From Burkholderia guangdongensis (GTDB lineage: Bacteria > Pseudomonadota > Gammaproteobacteria > Burkholderiales > Burkholderiaceae), in the NCBI RefSeq assembly GCF_013403875.1, contig NZ_JACBNX010000023.1:124001-188000 (forward strand): 64,000 nt of DNA. The letters are read 5' to 3'. Shown in pieces: positions 42,918-50,621 of this stretch. Under the pieces are notes generated by a model. The model saw only the letters and a list, made by a program, of their open reading frames with translations, was not told where the DNA came from and did no database searches. A program made the translations under genes and the position numbers. Position 1 is the stretch's first letter. Every line of letters starts with the position of its first letter.

Positions 42918-44338
42918 AGGCTGCCCCGCAACGCCTGCGGCCGCATCGCGGCAAGCATCTGTGCGGCGCGTGTCATCGCGTCGGCGCCGATCTTCGCGCG
43001 CACGCCGTCGAAGTTCGGGCCGCGCGTCGCGTCGAGCCCCATCCGCGACGTCGTGCCGACGCCCGACGCGGACGGATCGAGCGCGCTGCCCGGCAGGCCG
43101 TCGACGATCACGACGTCGAGATGCGGCTGCAGATGCGTCGCGATCGCCCACAGCACCTCCTCGTCGCGCGTGACGTCGACATCCGCGTCGACCGCGACGA
43201 CGTTCTTCAGATACGGATCCCAGCCGAGCAGCCCGAGCATCACCTGGCGCGCCTCGCCGGGCCGCGACTGCTTCAGCGCGACGTACGCGTGAAAGTGCGT
43301 GCCCGACGACGGATAGTGCACCGCGGTCACGCTCGGGAAGCGCTCCTTCAGCTTCTCGACCATCTCCGATTCGCGCGGAATGCGGCCGAGGTTCAGATGC
43401 TCGGCCGAGTTGCCGCCCATCACGTCGATCAGCAGCGGATCGCGCCGGCGCAGCACGCTCTCGACGCGAAACAGGTTGTTCGTCGAGCGGTCGGACGAAT
43501 AGCCGGTGAACTCGCCGAACGGCCCTTCGTCCGCGCGCGCATGCGGATCGATCACGCCTTCGAGCACGAACTCGGCGTACGCGGGCACCGCGATGCCGTG
43601 GCGCGGCGTCTTCACGACGTCGAGCGGCGCGCCGAACAGGCCGCCCGCGACGTGCCGCTCGTCGACGCCGTACGGCAGCCGCGCGGCGCCCGCGAGCATG
43701 AACAGCGGATGCGCGCCGATCACCATCGCGACCGGCAGCGGCTTGCCGAGCGCCTGCGCGCGCTGCAGCATCCGCCACAGATGGCCGCGCGAATGCAGGC
43801 TCGTCGCGATCTCGGTCGGCGAATGCAGCATCGACCGGTGATAGCTGGCGTTGCCGATTCCCGTCTCCGGGTCGTCGGCGATCAGGATCGCGTTCGTGAT
43901 GTACGGGCCGCGATCCGTGTCGAAATGCTTGATCGTCGGGATCGTGGTCAGATCGACGCGCTCGGTCTCGACCGATTCGAGCACCGGGCCGTCGGACACG
44001 ACGCGCGGCGGCATCATCCGCCGGCTGCGCGCCTGGAATTCAGCGTGCAGCGCGCTGACGTTCACGTCGAGCATCCACGCGATGCGCTTTCTCGACGCGA
44101 ACACGTTGGTGACGAGCGGCGTGGGCCAGCCGTCGACCTGCTCGAACGCGAGCAGCGGATGACGGCCCTGCGCGGCGAGCTGCCAGACGAGCGCGGTCGG
44201 CTCCTGGTCCGCGCTCACGCGCTCGCGGATCGTCAGCACGTCTTCGGGATGCGCGGCCCGATAGCCGGCGAGGAAATGGCGGAAGTCCTGCGGATCTGCG
44301 CTGGCGCAGTCGAGCGCGGACGAACGGGACGATGTCAT
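42914..44338 (-). CDS. UbiD-family prenyl-FMN-dependent decarboxylase
   Basis: A 474-residue UbiD-type decarboxylase. NASYHRSMLHSPTEIATSLHSRGHL holds prenyl-FMN and metal ligands, and DEGPFGEFTGYSS is the conserved acid/base region. It decarboxylates (or carboxylates) an aromatic, heteroaromatic or unsaturated acid. The operon is not a ubiquinone cluster, so a catabolic role on an unknown acid is likely. It is preceded by a strong intercistronic hairpin and followed by ubiX with a 4-base overlap. Confidence 0.9.
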   Translation of the reverse strand: MTSSRSSALDCASADPQDFRHFLAGYRAAHPEDVLTIRERVSADQEPTALVWQLAAQGRHPLLAFEQVDGWPTPLVTNVFASRKRIAWMLDVNVSALHAEFQARSRRMMPPRVVSDGPVLESVETERVDLTTIPTIKHFDTDRGPYITNAILIADDPETGIGNASYHRSMLHSPTEIATSLHSRGHLWRMLQRAQALGKPLPVAMVIGAHPLFMLAGAARLPYGVDERHVAGGLFGAPLDVVKTPRHGIAVPAYAEFVLEGVIDPHARADEGPFGEFTGYSSDRSTNNLFRVESVLRRRDPLLIDVMGGNSAEHLNLGRIPRESEMVEKLKERFPSVTAVHYPSSGTHFHAYVALKQSRPGEARQVMLGLLGWDPYLKNVVAVDADVDVTRDEEVLWAIATHLQPHLDVVIVDGLPGSALDPSASGVGTTSRMGLDATRGPNFDGVRAKIGADAMTRAAQMLAAMRPQALRGSL

Positions 44339-44400
44339 GGTTCGGGTTCCTTGTCATCAGCCTTTCAACGGCGTGGCGCCGTTGCGCTCGGCTGCGATCG

Positions 44401-44445
44401 CGGGCCGGTGCAGGGATCGACAGGGATCCTGCAGGCACCGGCCCG
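44401..44445. other. Strong intercistronic hairpin between amidohydrolase and ubiD genes
   Basis: An 11-bp perfect stem (44401-44411 with 44435-44445) is extended inward by a second paired segment (CAG/GATC with GATC/CTG). It has no T tract. Its place inside the operon suggests an mRNA stabilising or processing element that would let the upstream amidohydrolases be made in excess over the decarboxylase. Confidence 0.6.
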
Positions 44446-44463
44446 CCGCATGGCCTGCGCGGC

Positions 44464-45396
44464 CTACGACTGCGCGGCGACGTCGTCGAGCGACGCGTAG
44501 CTGTCGGTCAGGCGCAGCTTCGCTTCCTCGAGGTTGCGCGGCGGCGGCGACGGCTTGATGCCGACGAGGCGCGCGATGTTGTTGCCCATGTAGTCCTCGA
44601 GGCCGTCCTCGTCGAGATCCATCCCCTGCGGCGCGGGCCCGCACAGCATCTCGAGCTCGCGCAGCCACATGCCGGGCTCGTTCGGCGGCGAATCGGTGCC
44701 GAATACGATCTTGCTGCGCTTCAGCTCGCGCGCGAACTCGACGATCCGCGACTGGAAGCACCAGCCCGATTCGCAGACGACGTTCGGCGTGTCCATCGCC
44801 ATCCAGAACGCCTCGAACGAGTAGTTGCCGCCCGTCTGGATACCGAAGTGTCCGATGATGAAGTTCACCATCGGGAACTCGCGGATGATCGGATAGAACA
44901 TCGTCGGAATCGTGTACGGGCCGTCGCCGGTGTGGATCAGCACGACGATGTTGTACTTCGCGCACATCTTCATCGCGGGGCGCAGCCAGTCGAGCGCGCG
45001 GTCCGGACGGTAGCCGTGCATGTTCGCGTGCAGCTTCAGCATCTTGAAGCCGTACTCCTTCACGTGGAATTCGAGTTCCAGCGCGCCCTCTTCCGGGCCC
45101 CAGCGCGGATTGAACGTGAAGTTGCCGATGAAGCGGTCCGGATACTTCTGGCAGAGCTCCGCGATGTACGACATGTAGTCGCGGATGCCTTCGCGGCCGC
45201 GCCGGTTGCCGTCGCGATAGCCGGTGTTGCCGGGCGGCGGCTGGATGAAGCCCATGTCGATGCGGCGCGGCTTGCCGTTGATGATGTACGGGCCGTCCAT
45301 CATCTTCAGCAGGCGCTCGCCGGTAAACGGCGTGCCGGTGTGGCGCCACGCCTCGTCGACGAGATTGGTCGGGTGCAGATGGGTATCGATGATCAT
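44464..45396 (-). CDS. ACMSD-type amidohydrolase (metal site intact)
   Basis: A 310-residue amidohydrolase_2 family (TIM-barrel) protein. The metal motif HLH follows the first strand (MIIDTHLHPTN). Further likely ligands are the His of LIHTGDGPY, the His of IIGHFGIQTGG and the Asp of VFGTDSPPNEPG. Relatives decarboxylate aminocarboxymuconate semialdehyde or resorcylate, or hydrolyse lactones and hydrate oxalomesaconate. It is a close paralogue of the next gene. Substrate is unknown. The start is fixed by the MIIDTHLHP opening. Confidence 0.85.
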   Translation of the reverse strand: MIIDTHLHPTNLVDEAWRHTGTPFTGERLLKMMDGPYIINGKPRRIDMGFIQPPPGNTGYRDGNRRGREGIRDYMSYIAELCQKYPDRFIGNFTFNPRWGPEEGALELEFHVKEYGFKMLKLHANMHGYRPDRALDWLRPAMKMCAKYNIVVLIHTGDGPYTIPTMFYPIIREFPMVNFIIGHFGIQTGGNYSFEAFWMAMDTPNVVCESGWCFQSRIVEFARELKRSKIVFGTDSPPNEPGMWLRELEMLCGPAPQGMDLDEDGLEDYMGNNIARLVGIKPSPPPRNLEEAKLRLTDSYASLDDVAAQS

Positions 45397-45431
45397 GCTG
45401 GTGCTCCGGGTTCGTGTGGCGGGACGGGCGC

Positions 45432-46334
45432 TCAGGCCGCGAGCAGCGCGTGCGCTTCTTCGACGGTCTTCGGCGCGGGCGTCGGTTCGAGGCCGATCAT
45501 CCGGGCGGTGTTGTTGCCCAGATAATCCTCGAGCGTCTCCTCGTCGAGATTGAGCCCTTGCGGCGGCTCGAAGCACAGCACTTCGAGCAGGCGCAGCCAC
45601 ATCCCCGGTTCGTTCGGCGGCGTGTCGGAGCCGAACAGGATCTTGTGCTTCGGCAGCACCTTCGCGAACTCGACGATCCGCGACTGCAGGCACCAGCCCG
45701 ATTCGCAGTACACGTTCGGCAAGTCCATCGCGAGCTGGAACGGCTCGAAGCAGTAGACGCCGCCCGTCTGCACGCCGAAGTGCGCCATGATGAAGTTGAC
45801 GGTCGGGAATTCCTTGATCATCGGCACCCACTCGGTCGGGATGCTGTACGGGCCGTCGCCGGTGTGCAGCTTCACGAGCACGCCGAGCTCCGCGCATTTC
45901 GCGAGCGCGGGACGCAGCCAGTCGAGCGCGCGGTCCGGACGGTACGCGTGCATGTTCGCCTGGAACTGCACCATCTTGAAGCCGAGCTTGCGCACGTAGT
46001 GGTCGATCGCGTTGACGCCGTTCTCGACGCCGCAGCGCGGGTTGTACACGAAGCAGCCGATGAAGCGCTCCGGATACCGCTTCACCATCTCGACCGTGTA
46101 CGCCATGTACGCGTCGATCGATTCGCTGCCCGACTTCACGCCGTCGGTGTACGTGTAGATCGTGTTGCCTTGCGGCGGCTGGATGAATGCCTTGTCGACG
46201 CGACGCGGCTTGCCGTTGATCAGGAACGGGCCGTCCATCATCTTGATCAGGCGCTCGCCGGTGAACGGGTCGCCGTCGTGCCGCCACGCGAGATCGACGA
46301 GATTCGTCGGGTAGCAGCTTGTGTCGATAATCAT
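45432..46334 (-). CDS. ACMSD-type amidohydrolase paralogue lacking HxH
   Basis: A 300-residue paralogue of the downstream gene, similar throughout (FTGERLIKMMDGPFLINGKP versus FTGERLLKMMDGPYIINGKP). The first-strand metal motif reads MIIDTSCYPTN: SCY instead of HLH. The other ligand positions remain (KLHTGDGPY, MAHFGVQTGG, LFGSDTPPNEPG). It may bind metal differently, act as a non-catalytic partner subunit, or use a cysteine. First gene of the minus-strand operon, with a 339-base region upstream. Confidence 0.85.
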   Translation of the reverse strand: MIIDTSCYPTNLVDLAWRHDGDPFTGERLIKMMDGPFLINGKPRRVDKAFIQPPQGNTIYTYTDGVKSGSESIDAYMAYTVEMVKRYPERFIGCFVYNPRCGVENGVNAIDHYVRKLGFKMVQFQANMHAYRPDRALDWLRPALAKCAELGVLVKLHTGDGPYSIPTEWVPMIKEFPTVNFIMAHFGVQTGGVYCFEPFQLAMDLPNVYCESGWCLQSRIVEFAKVLPKHKILFGSDTPPNEPGMWLRLLEVLCFEPPQGLNLDEETLEDYLGNNTARMIGLEPTPAPKTVEEAHALLAA

Positions 46335-46673
46335 GCGGGCTCTCCTCGCAGTGCTTGACGTGGAACGCAGCAGACCACGGCGCTTGGCGCTGCCGCATTG
46401 GCGACACGCGTGCCGTTCGGACTGCCTCGGTTTCGGGAGCACTGTGAGAGCGGCGAAGGCTTCGATTGGCGCCACTGACAGAGACTCCGTCAGTGAGCAA
46501 TCTCCAGATGAACGTTCGCGGCGTTGCGCCGCTGCTTGTTCAATCGACCGCTTCTACCCACGGCCGAATCATGCAGCGGGCGAAATTCCTTTGTCAAGCG
46601 CGCGATGCGAAATTTCCGTTCCTCATCCCGCTGCGCTGCACCGCATCGCATCGCATGGCGCGTACCGGCACAT
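46335..46673. promoter_or_regulatory. Regulatory region upstream of the amidohydrolase-UbiD operon
   Basis: 339 bases between lysR and the first amidohydrolase, both on the minus strand. It contains a 23-base near-perfect dyad (46473-46495, CACTGAC-N9-GTCAGTG, whose centre GAGACTC is itself symmetrical) and a promoter with a perfect -35. No real gene was found in it. Confidence 0.6.
46568..46597 (-). promoter_or_regulatory. Candidate sigma-70 promoter for the amidohydrolase operon
   Basis: On the minus strand TTGACA (complement of 46592-46597) is followed after 18 bases by CATGAT (complement of 46568-46573). Directly repeated GGAA(A)TTTCGC motifs flank the -35. Transcription from here would give a 5' leader of about 225 bases holding the 23-base dyad. 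Confidence 0.5.
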
Positions 46674-47591
46674 TCATTCGGCATCCGCATCTTTCGCCGC
46701 GACCTCGCGGCGCCATGCGTCGGTCGTTTCGGCGAGCAGCGCGAGGAAGCGCTCGAGCGCGGGCAGCGTGTCGTCGCGGCGCACGGTCGCGTACAGATCG
46801 GCGTTGATCGAACGCTCGTCCATGCCGACGAACACGACGTTCTCGCGCGGCGTCGTCGACAGCGACTCGGGCAGGATGCTGACGCCGACGCCCGCGCCGA
46901 CGAGGCTCAGCACCGTCTCCGGATCGATCGATTCGTGCAGCACGCGCGGCTGAAAGCCGTCGCGCACGCACGCGGCGAGCACGTCGCGGATGATCGGGCT
47001 CTGCGTGTTCAGCAGCACGAACGCGTCGTTCGCGAGCGCCTTCAGCGCGATCCGGCGGCGCCGGGCGAGCGGATGCCCGCCCGGCAGCGCGGCCATCAGC
47101 GGCTGCGGATAGACGCGGATCGAGTGCAGCTCGCTGCGCTCCGTCGCGTTGCACGCGAAGCCGACATCGATCTTGCCGTTCAGCAGCGCCTCCTGCTGCT
47201 GGTCCGGCAGCAGCTCGTGCAGCGTCCATTCGACTTCCGGATTGCGCTTCTGGAACAGGTGCATCGTGCGCGGCAGCGGGCCGTACATCACCGAGTTGAT
47301 GATCCCGATCCGGATGTAGCCCTCGAGCCCGTCCGCGACGCGGCGCACGAGTTTCTCGACCGAATCGCAGTCGCTGACGATGCTGCGCGCACGCACGAGC
47401 AGCGCCTCGCCGGCGCGCGTGAGCCGCGCACCGTGGCGGCCGCGCACGAACAGCGTGACGCGCAGCGAATCCTCCAGCGCCATGATCTGCTGGCTCAGCG
47501 GCGGCTGCGAGATGTGCAGGCGCTCGGCCGCGCGGCTGAAGTTGCCCTCCTCCGCGACCGCGATGAAGTAGCGCAACTGCCTCAAATCCAT
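46674..47591 (-). CDS. LysR-family transcriptional regulator
   Basis: A 305-residue LysR regulator. N-terminal helix-turn-helix: MDLRQLRYFIAVAEEGNFSRAAERLHISQPPLSQQIMALE; the C-terminal co-inducer domain spans about residues 90-295 (IRIGIINSVMYGPLPRTMHLFQ). The opening resembles the BenM/CatM/CbnR type that respond to aromatic or muconate-like ligands. It is divergent from the molybdenum hydroxylase genes and upstream of the amidohydrolase operon, so it probably controls both and, through a shared site, the MFS gene. Confidence 0.9.
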   Translation of the reverse strand: MDLRQLRYFIAVAEEGNFSRAAERLHISQPPLSQQIMALEDSLRVTLFVRGRHGARLTRAGEALLVRARSIVSDCDSVEKLVRRVADGLEGYIRIGIINSVMYGPLPRTMHLFQKRNPEVEWTLHELLPDQQQEALLNGKIDVGFACNATERSELHSIRVYPQPLMAALPGGHPLARRRRIALKALANDAFVLLNTQSPIIRDVLAACVRDGFQPRVLHESIDPETVLSLVGAGVGVSILPESLSTTPRENVVFVGMDERSINADLYATVRRDDTLPALERFLALLAETTDAWRREVAAKDADAE

Positions 47592-47602
47592 ATGAACCTC
47601 GT

Positions 47603-47640
47603 ATCGAATGGATTCCGAAATCGTATTTCACATATCGAAT
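47603..47640. promoter_or_regulatory. LysR-type binding region between lysR and the hydroxylase genes
   Basis: TATCGAA occurs at 47603-47609 and again at 47634-47640. The last 16 bases (from 47625) are identical to the site before the MFS gene. The left arm of the dyad (AATCGTA) is imperfect here. The position 12-50 bases upstream of the lysR start also suits autoregulation. Confidence 0.6.
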
Positions 47641-47751
47641 TTGTGCACATAGGCTTTACCCACACCGCGAAAAAACGCCGTGGCCGGCCGCCTGCGATGC
47701 GACCGGCGGAACGACACGCATCGCCGCGCAACGCGGCGATCTGGAGACGAC

Positions 47752-48225
47752 ATGACAAAGTTGAACGTGAACGGCACCGACCTCGCGGTCGATGCGCCGC
47801 TCGATACGCCGCTGCTCTGGGTACTGCGCGACAGCCTCCATCTGACGGGAACCAAGTTCGGCTGCGGGATGGGCCTGTGCGGCGCGTGCACCGTGCATCT
47901 CGAAGGCGCCGCGGTGCGCGCGTGCCAGATGCCGCTCGCGGCGGTCGCCGGCAAGCGGATCACGACGATCGAAGGCCTCGGCACGCCCGACGCGCTGCAC
48001 GCGGTGCAGCAGGCGTGGCGCGACGAGGACGTGCCGCAGTGCGGCTACTGCCAGTCCGGCCAGTTGATGTCGGCGGCCGCGCTGCTCGCGACGACGCCTC
48101 ATCCGAGCGACGGCGACATCGATGCGGCGATGGCAGGCAACATCTGCCGCTGCGGCACCTACGACCGCATCCGCCGCGCGATCCATCGCGCGGCAGGCGC
48201 ATTGCGCGAAAGGGCTGCGGCATGA
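47752..48225 (+). CDS. IorA-like (2Fe-2S) subunit of a molybdenum hydroxylase
   Basis: A 157-residue small subunit with two [2Fe-2S] domains: GCGMGLCGACTVHLEG plus a downstream Cys (plant ferredoxin type) and CGYCQSGQ with GNICRCGTYDRIRRAI (alpha-helical type). It passes electrons from the molybdopterin subunit to an acceptor. The two-subunit, FAD-free layout resembles isoquinoline 1-oxidoreductase and nicotinate or aldehyde dehydrogenases of the same branch. GGAGACGAC precedes the ATG. The stop overlaps the large-subunit start (ATGA). Confidence 0.9.
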   Translation: MTKLNVNGTDLAVDAPLDTPLLWVLRDSLHLTGTKFGCGMGLCGACTVHLEGAAVRACQMPLAAVAGKRITTIEGLGTPDALHAVQQAWRDEDVPQCGYCQSGQLMSAAALLATTPHPSDGDIDAAMAGNICRCGTYDRIRRAIHRAAGALRERAAA

Positions 48226-50498
48226 AGCGCGACGACACCCTCACCGTCACCGCGCCGGCCTCGGGCGGCCGTCGCCGCTTTCTTCAGACGGGCGCGGCGC
48301 TCGCGGGCGGGCTGCTGCTCGAGCTCGGCGGCGCCGGCATCCGCAGCGCGCACGCGGCCCCGATCACCGACAGCACCGCCGGCCGCTTCGCGCCGAACGC
48401 CTGGGTGCGGATCGCGCCGGACAACCAGGTGCTGCTCGTCGTGCACAAGTTCGACAGCGGCACCGGCGTGAAGAACGCGCTCGGCATGATGCTCGCCGAC
48501 GAACTCGACGCGGACTGGTCGCACGTGCGCGTAATCCAGCCCGACGACCCGCTCGCGAAAGCGTACATCCATCCGCTGTGGGGCATGCACGCGACGGGCG
48601 GCAGCACGAGCGTGTCGCTCGAATGGACGACGCTGCGCCGCGCGGGCGCGACCGCGCGCGCGATGCTCGTCGCCGAGGCCGCGAAGCGCTGGTCCGTCGA
48701 TCCGGCGAGCCTCAAGACGTCGGCCAGCGAAGTGATCGATCCCGCGAGCGGACGGCGCTTCACGTACGGCGAACTCGCGACCGGCGCCGCGACGCAGCCG
48801 GTGCCCGCGCAGGTGACGCTGAAGCGCCCCGACCAGTTCACGCTGATCGGCAAGCCGCGCCGCAGCTATCGCGTCGTCGACAAGCTCACCGGCCGCGCGC
48901 AGTACGCGATCGACGTGAACCTGCCGGGGATGCTGACCGCGATCGTGGTTCATCCCCCCGTCGTCAACGCGCGCGTGAAGTCGTTCAACGCGGCCGAGGT
49001 GAAGGCCTTGCCCGGCGTGCACGACGTGTTCGCGCTCGACATCCCCGACGTGATCGCGCATTTCCGTCCCGACCATGCGCCGGCGGCCGTCGCGAACGGC
49101 GCGTGCCAGCCCGGCGTCGCGATCGTCGCCGATCACTTCTGGGCCGCGCAGCGCGCGCGCAAGGTGCTGAAGGTCGAATGGGCGGACAGCGACTTCGCGC
49201 ACTTCGATTCCGACGACGTCGTGCGCGAGATGAGCCGGCGCGTCGACGAGCCCGGCAAGAAATCCAGCGAGAAAGGCGACGCGAACGGCGCGTTCGCGCA
49301 GGCCGCGAAGGTGGTCGAGGCGGTGTACACGATGCCGTACAAGGCGCACGCTCAGATGGAGCCGCAAAGCATCGTCGCATGGGTGAAGCCGGACACGGTC
49401 GAGTACTGGGGCGGCATTCAGGTGCCGTCGCGCTGCGCGCAGGCGTCCGAGACGATCGCCGGCGTGCCGCGCGACAAGATCCGCATTCATCTGACCGAGG
49501 CCGGCGGCAGCTTCGGCTCGCGCGAAGGGCTGCATCAGGTGCTCGAAGTCACCTACATCTCGAAGCGCGTCGGCAGGCCCATCAAGCTGCTGTACAGCCG
49601 CGAGGACGACATCCGCGGCCTGTACTACCAGAGCGCGAGCGTGCACAAGGCGCGCGCGGCGCTCGACGCGTCGGGCCACGTCACCGGCTTCAGCCTGCGC
49701 GCGGTGGTGCCGTCGATCAAGGAGCCCGACGATCCCGGCTTCCTCGTGAAATTCCCGGTCGACCCGAGCTGCACCGAAAGCATGCGCGCGGATTTTCACT
49801 ACGACATTCCCGCGCTCGATCTCGCGTGGGTGCGTCACGAGCCGGGCTTTCCGATCTGGTGGTGGCGCGCGGTCAGCTTCGTGCCGAACGTGTTCGCGAT
49901 CGAGAGCGTGGTCGACGAGGCCGCGCATGCGGCCGGCCAGGATCCGGTCGCGTATCGCCGCGCGATGCTGTCGAGCCGCCCCGCGCTCGCCGCGGTGCTC
50001 GACCGCGCGGCGACGCTCGCCGGCTGGACGCCGCATGGCACGCAGGGCACACGCGACGCGGACGGCACGCAGCGCGGGATGGGCGTCGCGATCTACAACG
50101 GCTACCAGAGCTTCATCGCGATCGTCGCGGAGGTCGCGGTGAAGGATCGCGAGATCGCGGTGCGCAAGGTCACGTGCGTCGTCGACTGCGGGATCGCGGT
50201 CGATCCGGGCTCGGTGCACCAGCAGCTCGCGGGCGGCATTCACTGGGGCGTGTCGACCGCGCTGATGAACGCGGTGCACATCGAGCGCGGGCAGGTGCGC
50301 GAAAGCAACTTCCACGACTACCCGGTGCTGCGCATCCACGAGGCGCCCGTCGTCGAGATCGCGCTGATGCCGCCGACGGATCGGCAGCCGGGCGGCATCG
50401 GCGAGCTGTCGAATCCGCCCGTCGTGCCGGCGATCGGCAACGCGATCTTCGCGGCGACCGGCCAGCGCTTGCGCGCGACGCCGTTCACGCTCGCATGA
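48222..50498 (+). CDS. IorB-like molybdopterin-binding subunit, Tat-exported
   Basis: A 758-residue xanthine dehydrogenase-family catalytic subunit with a twin-arginine signal (GRRRFLQTGAALAGGLLLEL), so the complex is probably folded in the cytoplasm and moved to the periplasm together with the small subunit. Cofactor regions include GGSTSVSLEWTTLRRAGATAR, EAGGSFGSREGLHQVLEVTYIS and, near the end, GGIGELSNPPVVPAIGNAIFAATG, whose glutamate is the likely catalytic base. It hydroxylates an N-heterocycle or oxidises an aldehyde. No FAD or cytochrome subunit is encoded next to it. Confidence 0.88.
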   Translation: MKRDDTLTVTAPASGGRRRFLQTGAALAGGLLLELGGAGIRSAHAAPITDSTAGRFAPNAWVRIAPDNQVLLVVHKFDSGTGVKNALGMMLADELDADWSHVRVIQPDDPLAKAYIHPLWGMHATGGSTSVSLEWTTLRRAGATARAMLVAEAAKRWSVDPASLKTSASEVIDPASGRRFTYGELATGAATQPVPAQVTLKRPDQFTLIGKPRRSYRVVDKLTGRAQYAIDVNLPGMLTAIVVHPPVVNARVKSFNAAEVKALPGVHDVFALDIPDVIAHFRPDHAPAAVANGACQPGVAIVADHFWAAQRARKVLKVEWADSDFAHFDSDDVVREMSRRVDEPGKKSSEKGDANGAFAQAAKVVEAVYTMPYKAHAQMEPQSIVAWVKPDTVEYWGGIQVPSRCAQASETIAGVPRDKIRIHLTEAGGSFGSREGLHQVLEVTYISKRVGRPIKLLYSREDDIRGLYYQSASVHKARAALDASGHVTGFSLRAVVPSIKEPDDPGFLVKFPVDPSCTESMRADFHYDIPALDLAWVRHEPGFPIWWWRAVSFVPNVFAIESVVDEAAHAAGQDPVAYRRAMLSSRPALAAVLDRAATLAGWTPHGTQGTRDADGTQRGMGVAIYNGYQSFIAIVAEVAVKDREIAVRKVTCVVDCGIAVDPGSVHQQLAGGIHWGVSTALMNAVHIERGQVRESNFHDYPVLRIHEAPVVEIALMPPTDRQPGGIGELSNPPVVPAIGNAIFAATGQRLRATPFTLA

Positions 50499-50621
50499 AC
50501 GTGCGCCGGCGCGTGGCGACACGCGCCGGACACACGCCGGTTGCGTGTCGACAGACGCCGGCGCCGCTGTAACGATCCTCAACAGAACAGGCAACCTGCC
50601 AGACAGCAAGGAGACGTACAG

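Noticed and set aside
46490..46690. 66-codon minus-strand open frame upstream of the amidohydrolase operon
   Set aside because: It covers the predicted promoter and dyad, has no clear ribosome binding site and shows no recognisable motif.
46524..47680. Long plus-strand open frame running through the LysR gene into the hydroxylase region
   Set aside because: It is antisense to a clear LysR gene, full of Arg/His/Ala typical of GC-rich shadow frames, and only its downstream part (from 48222) is the true large subunit.
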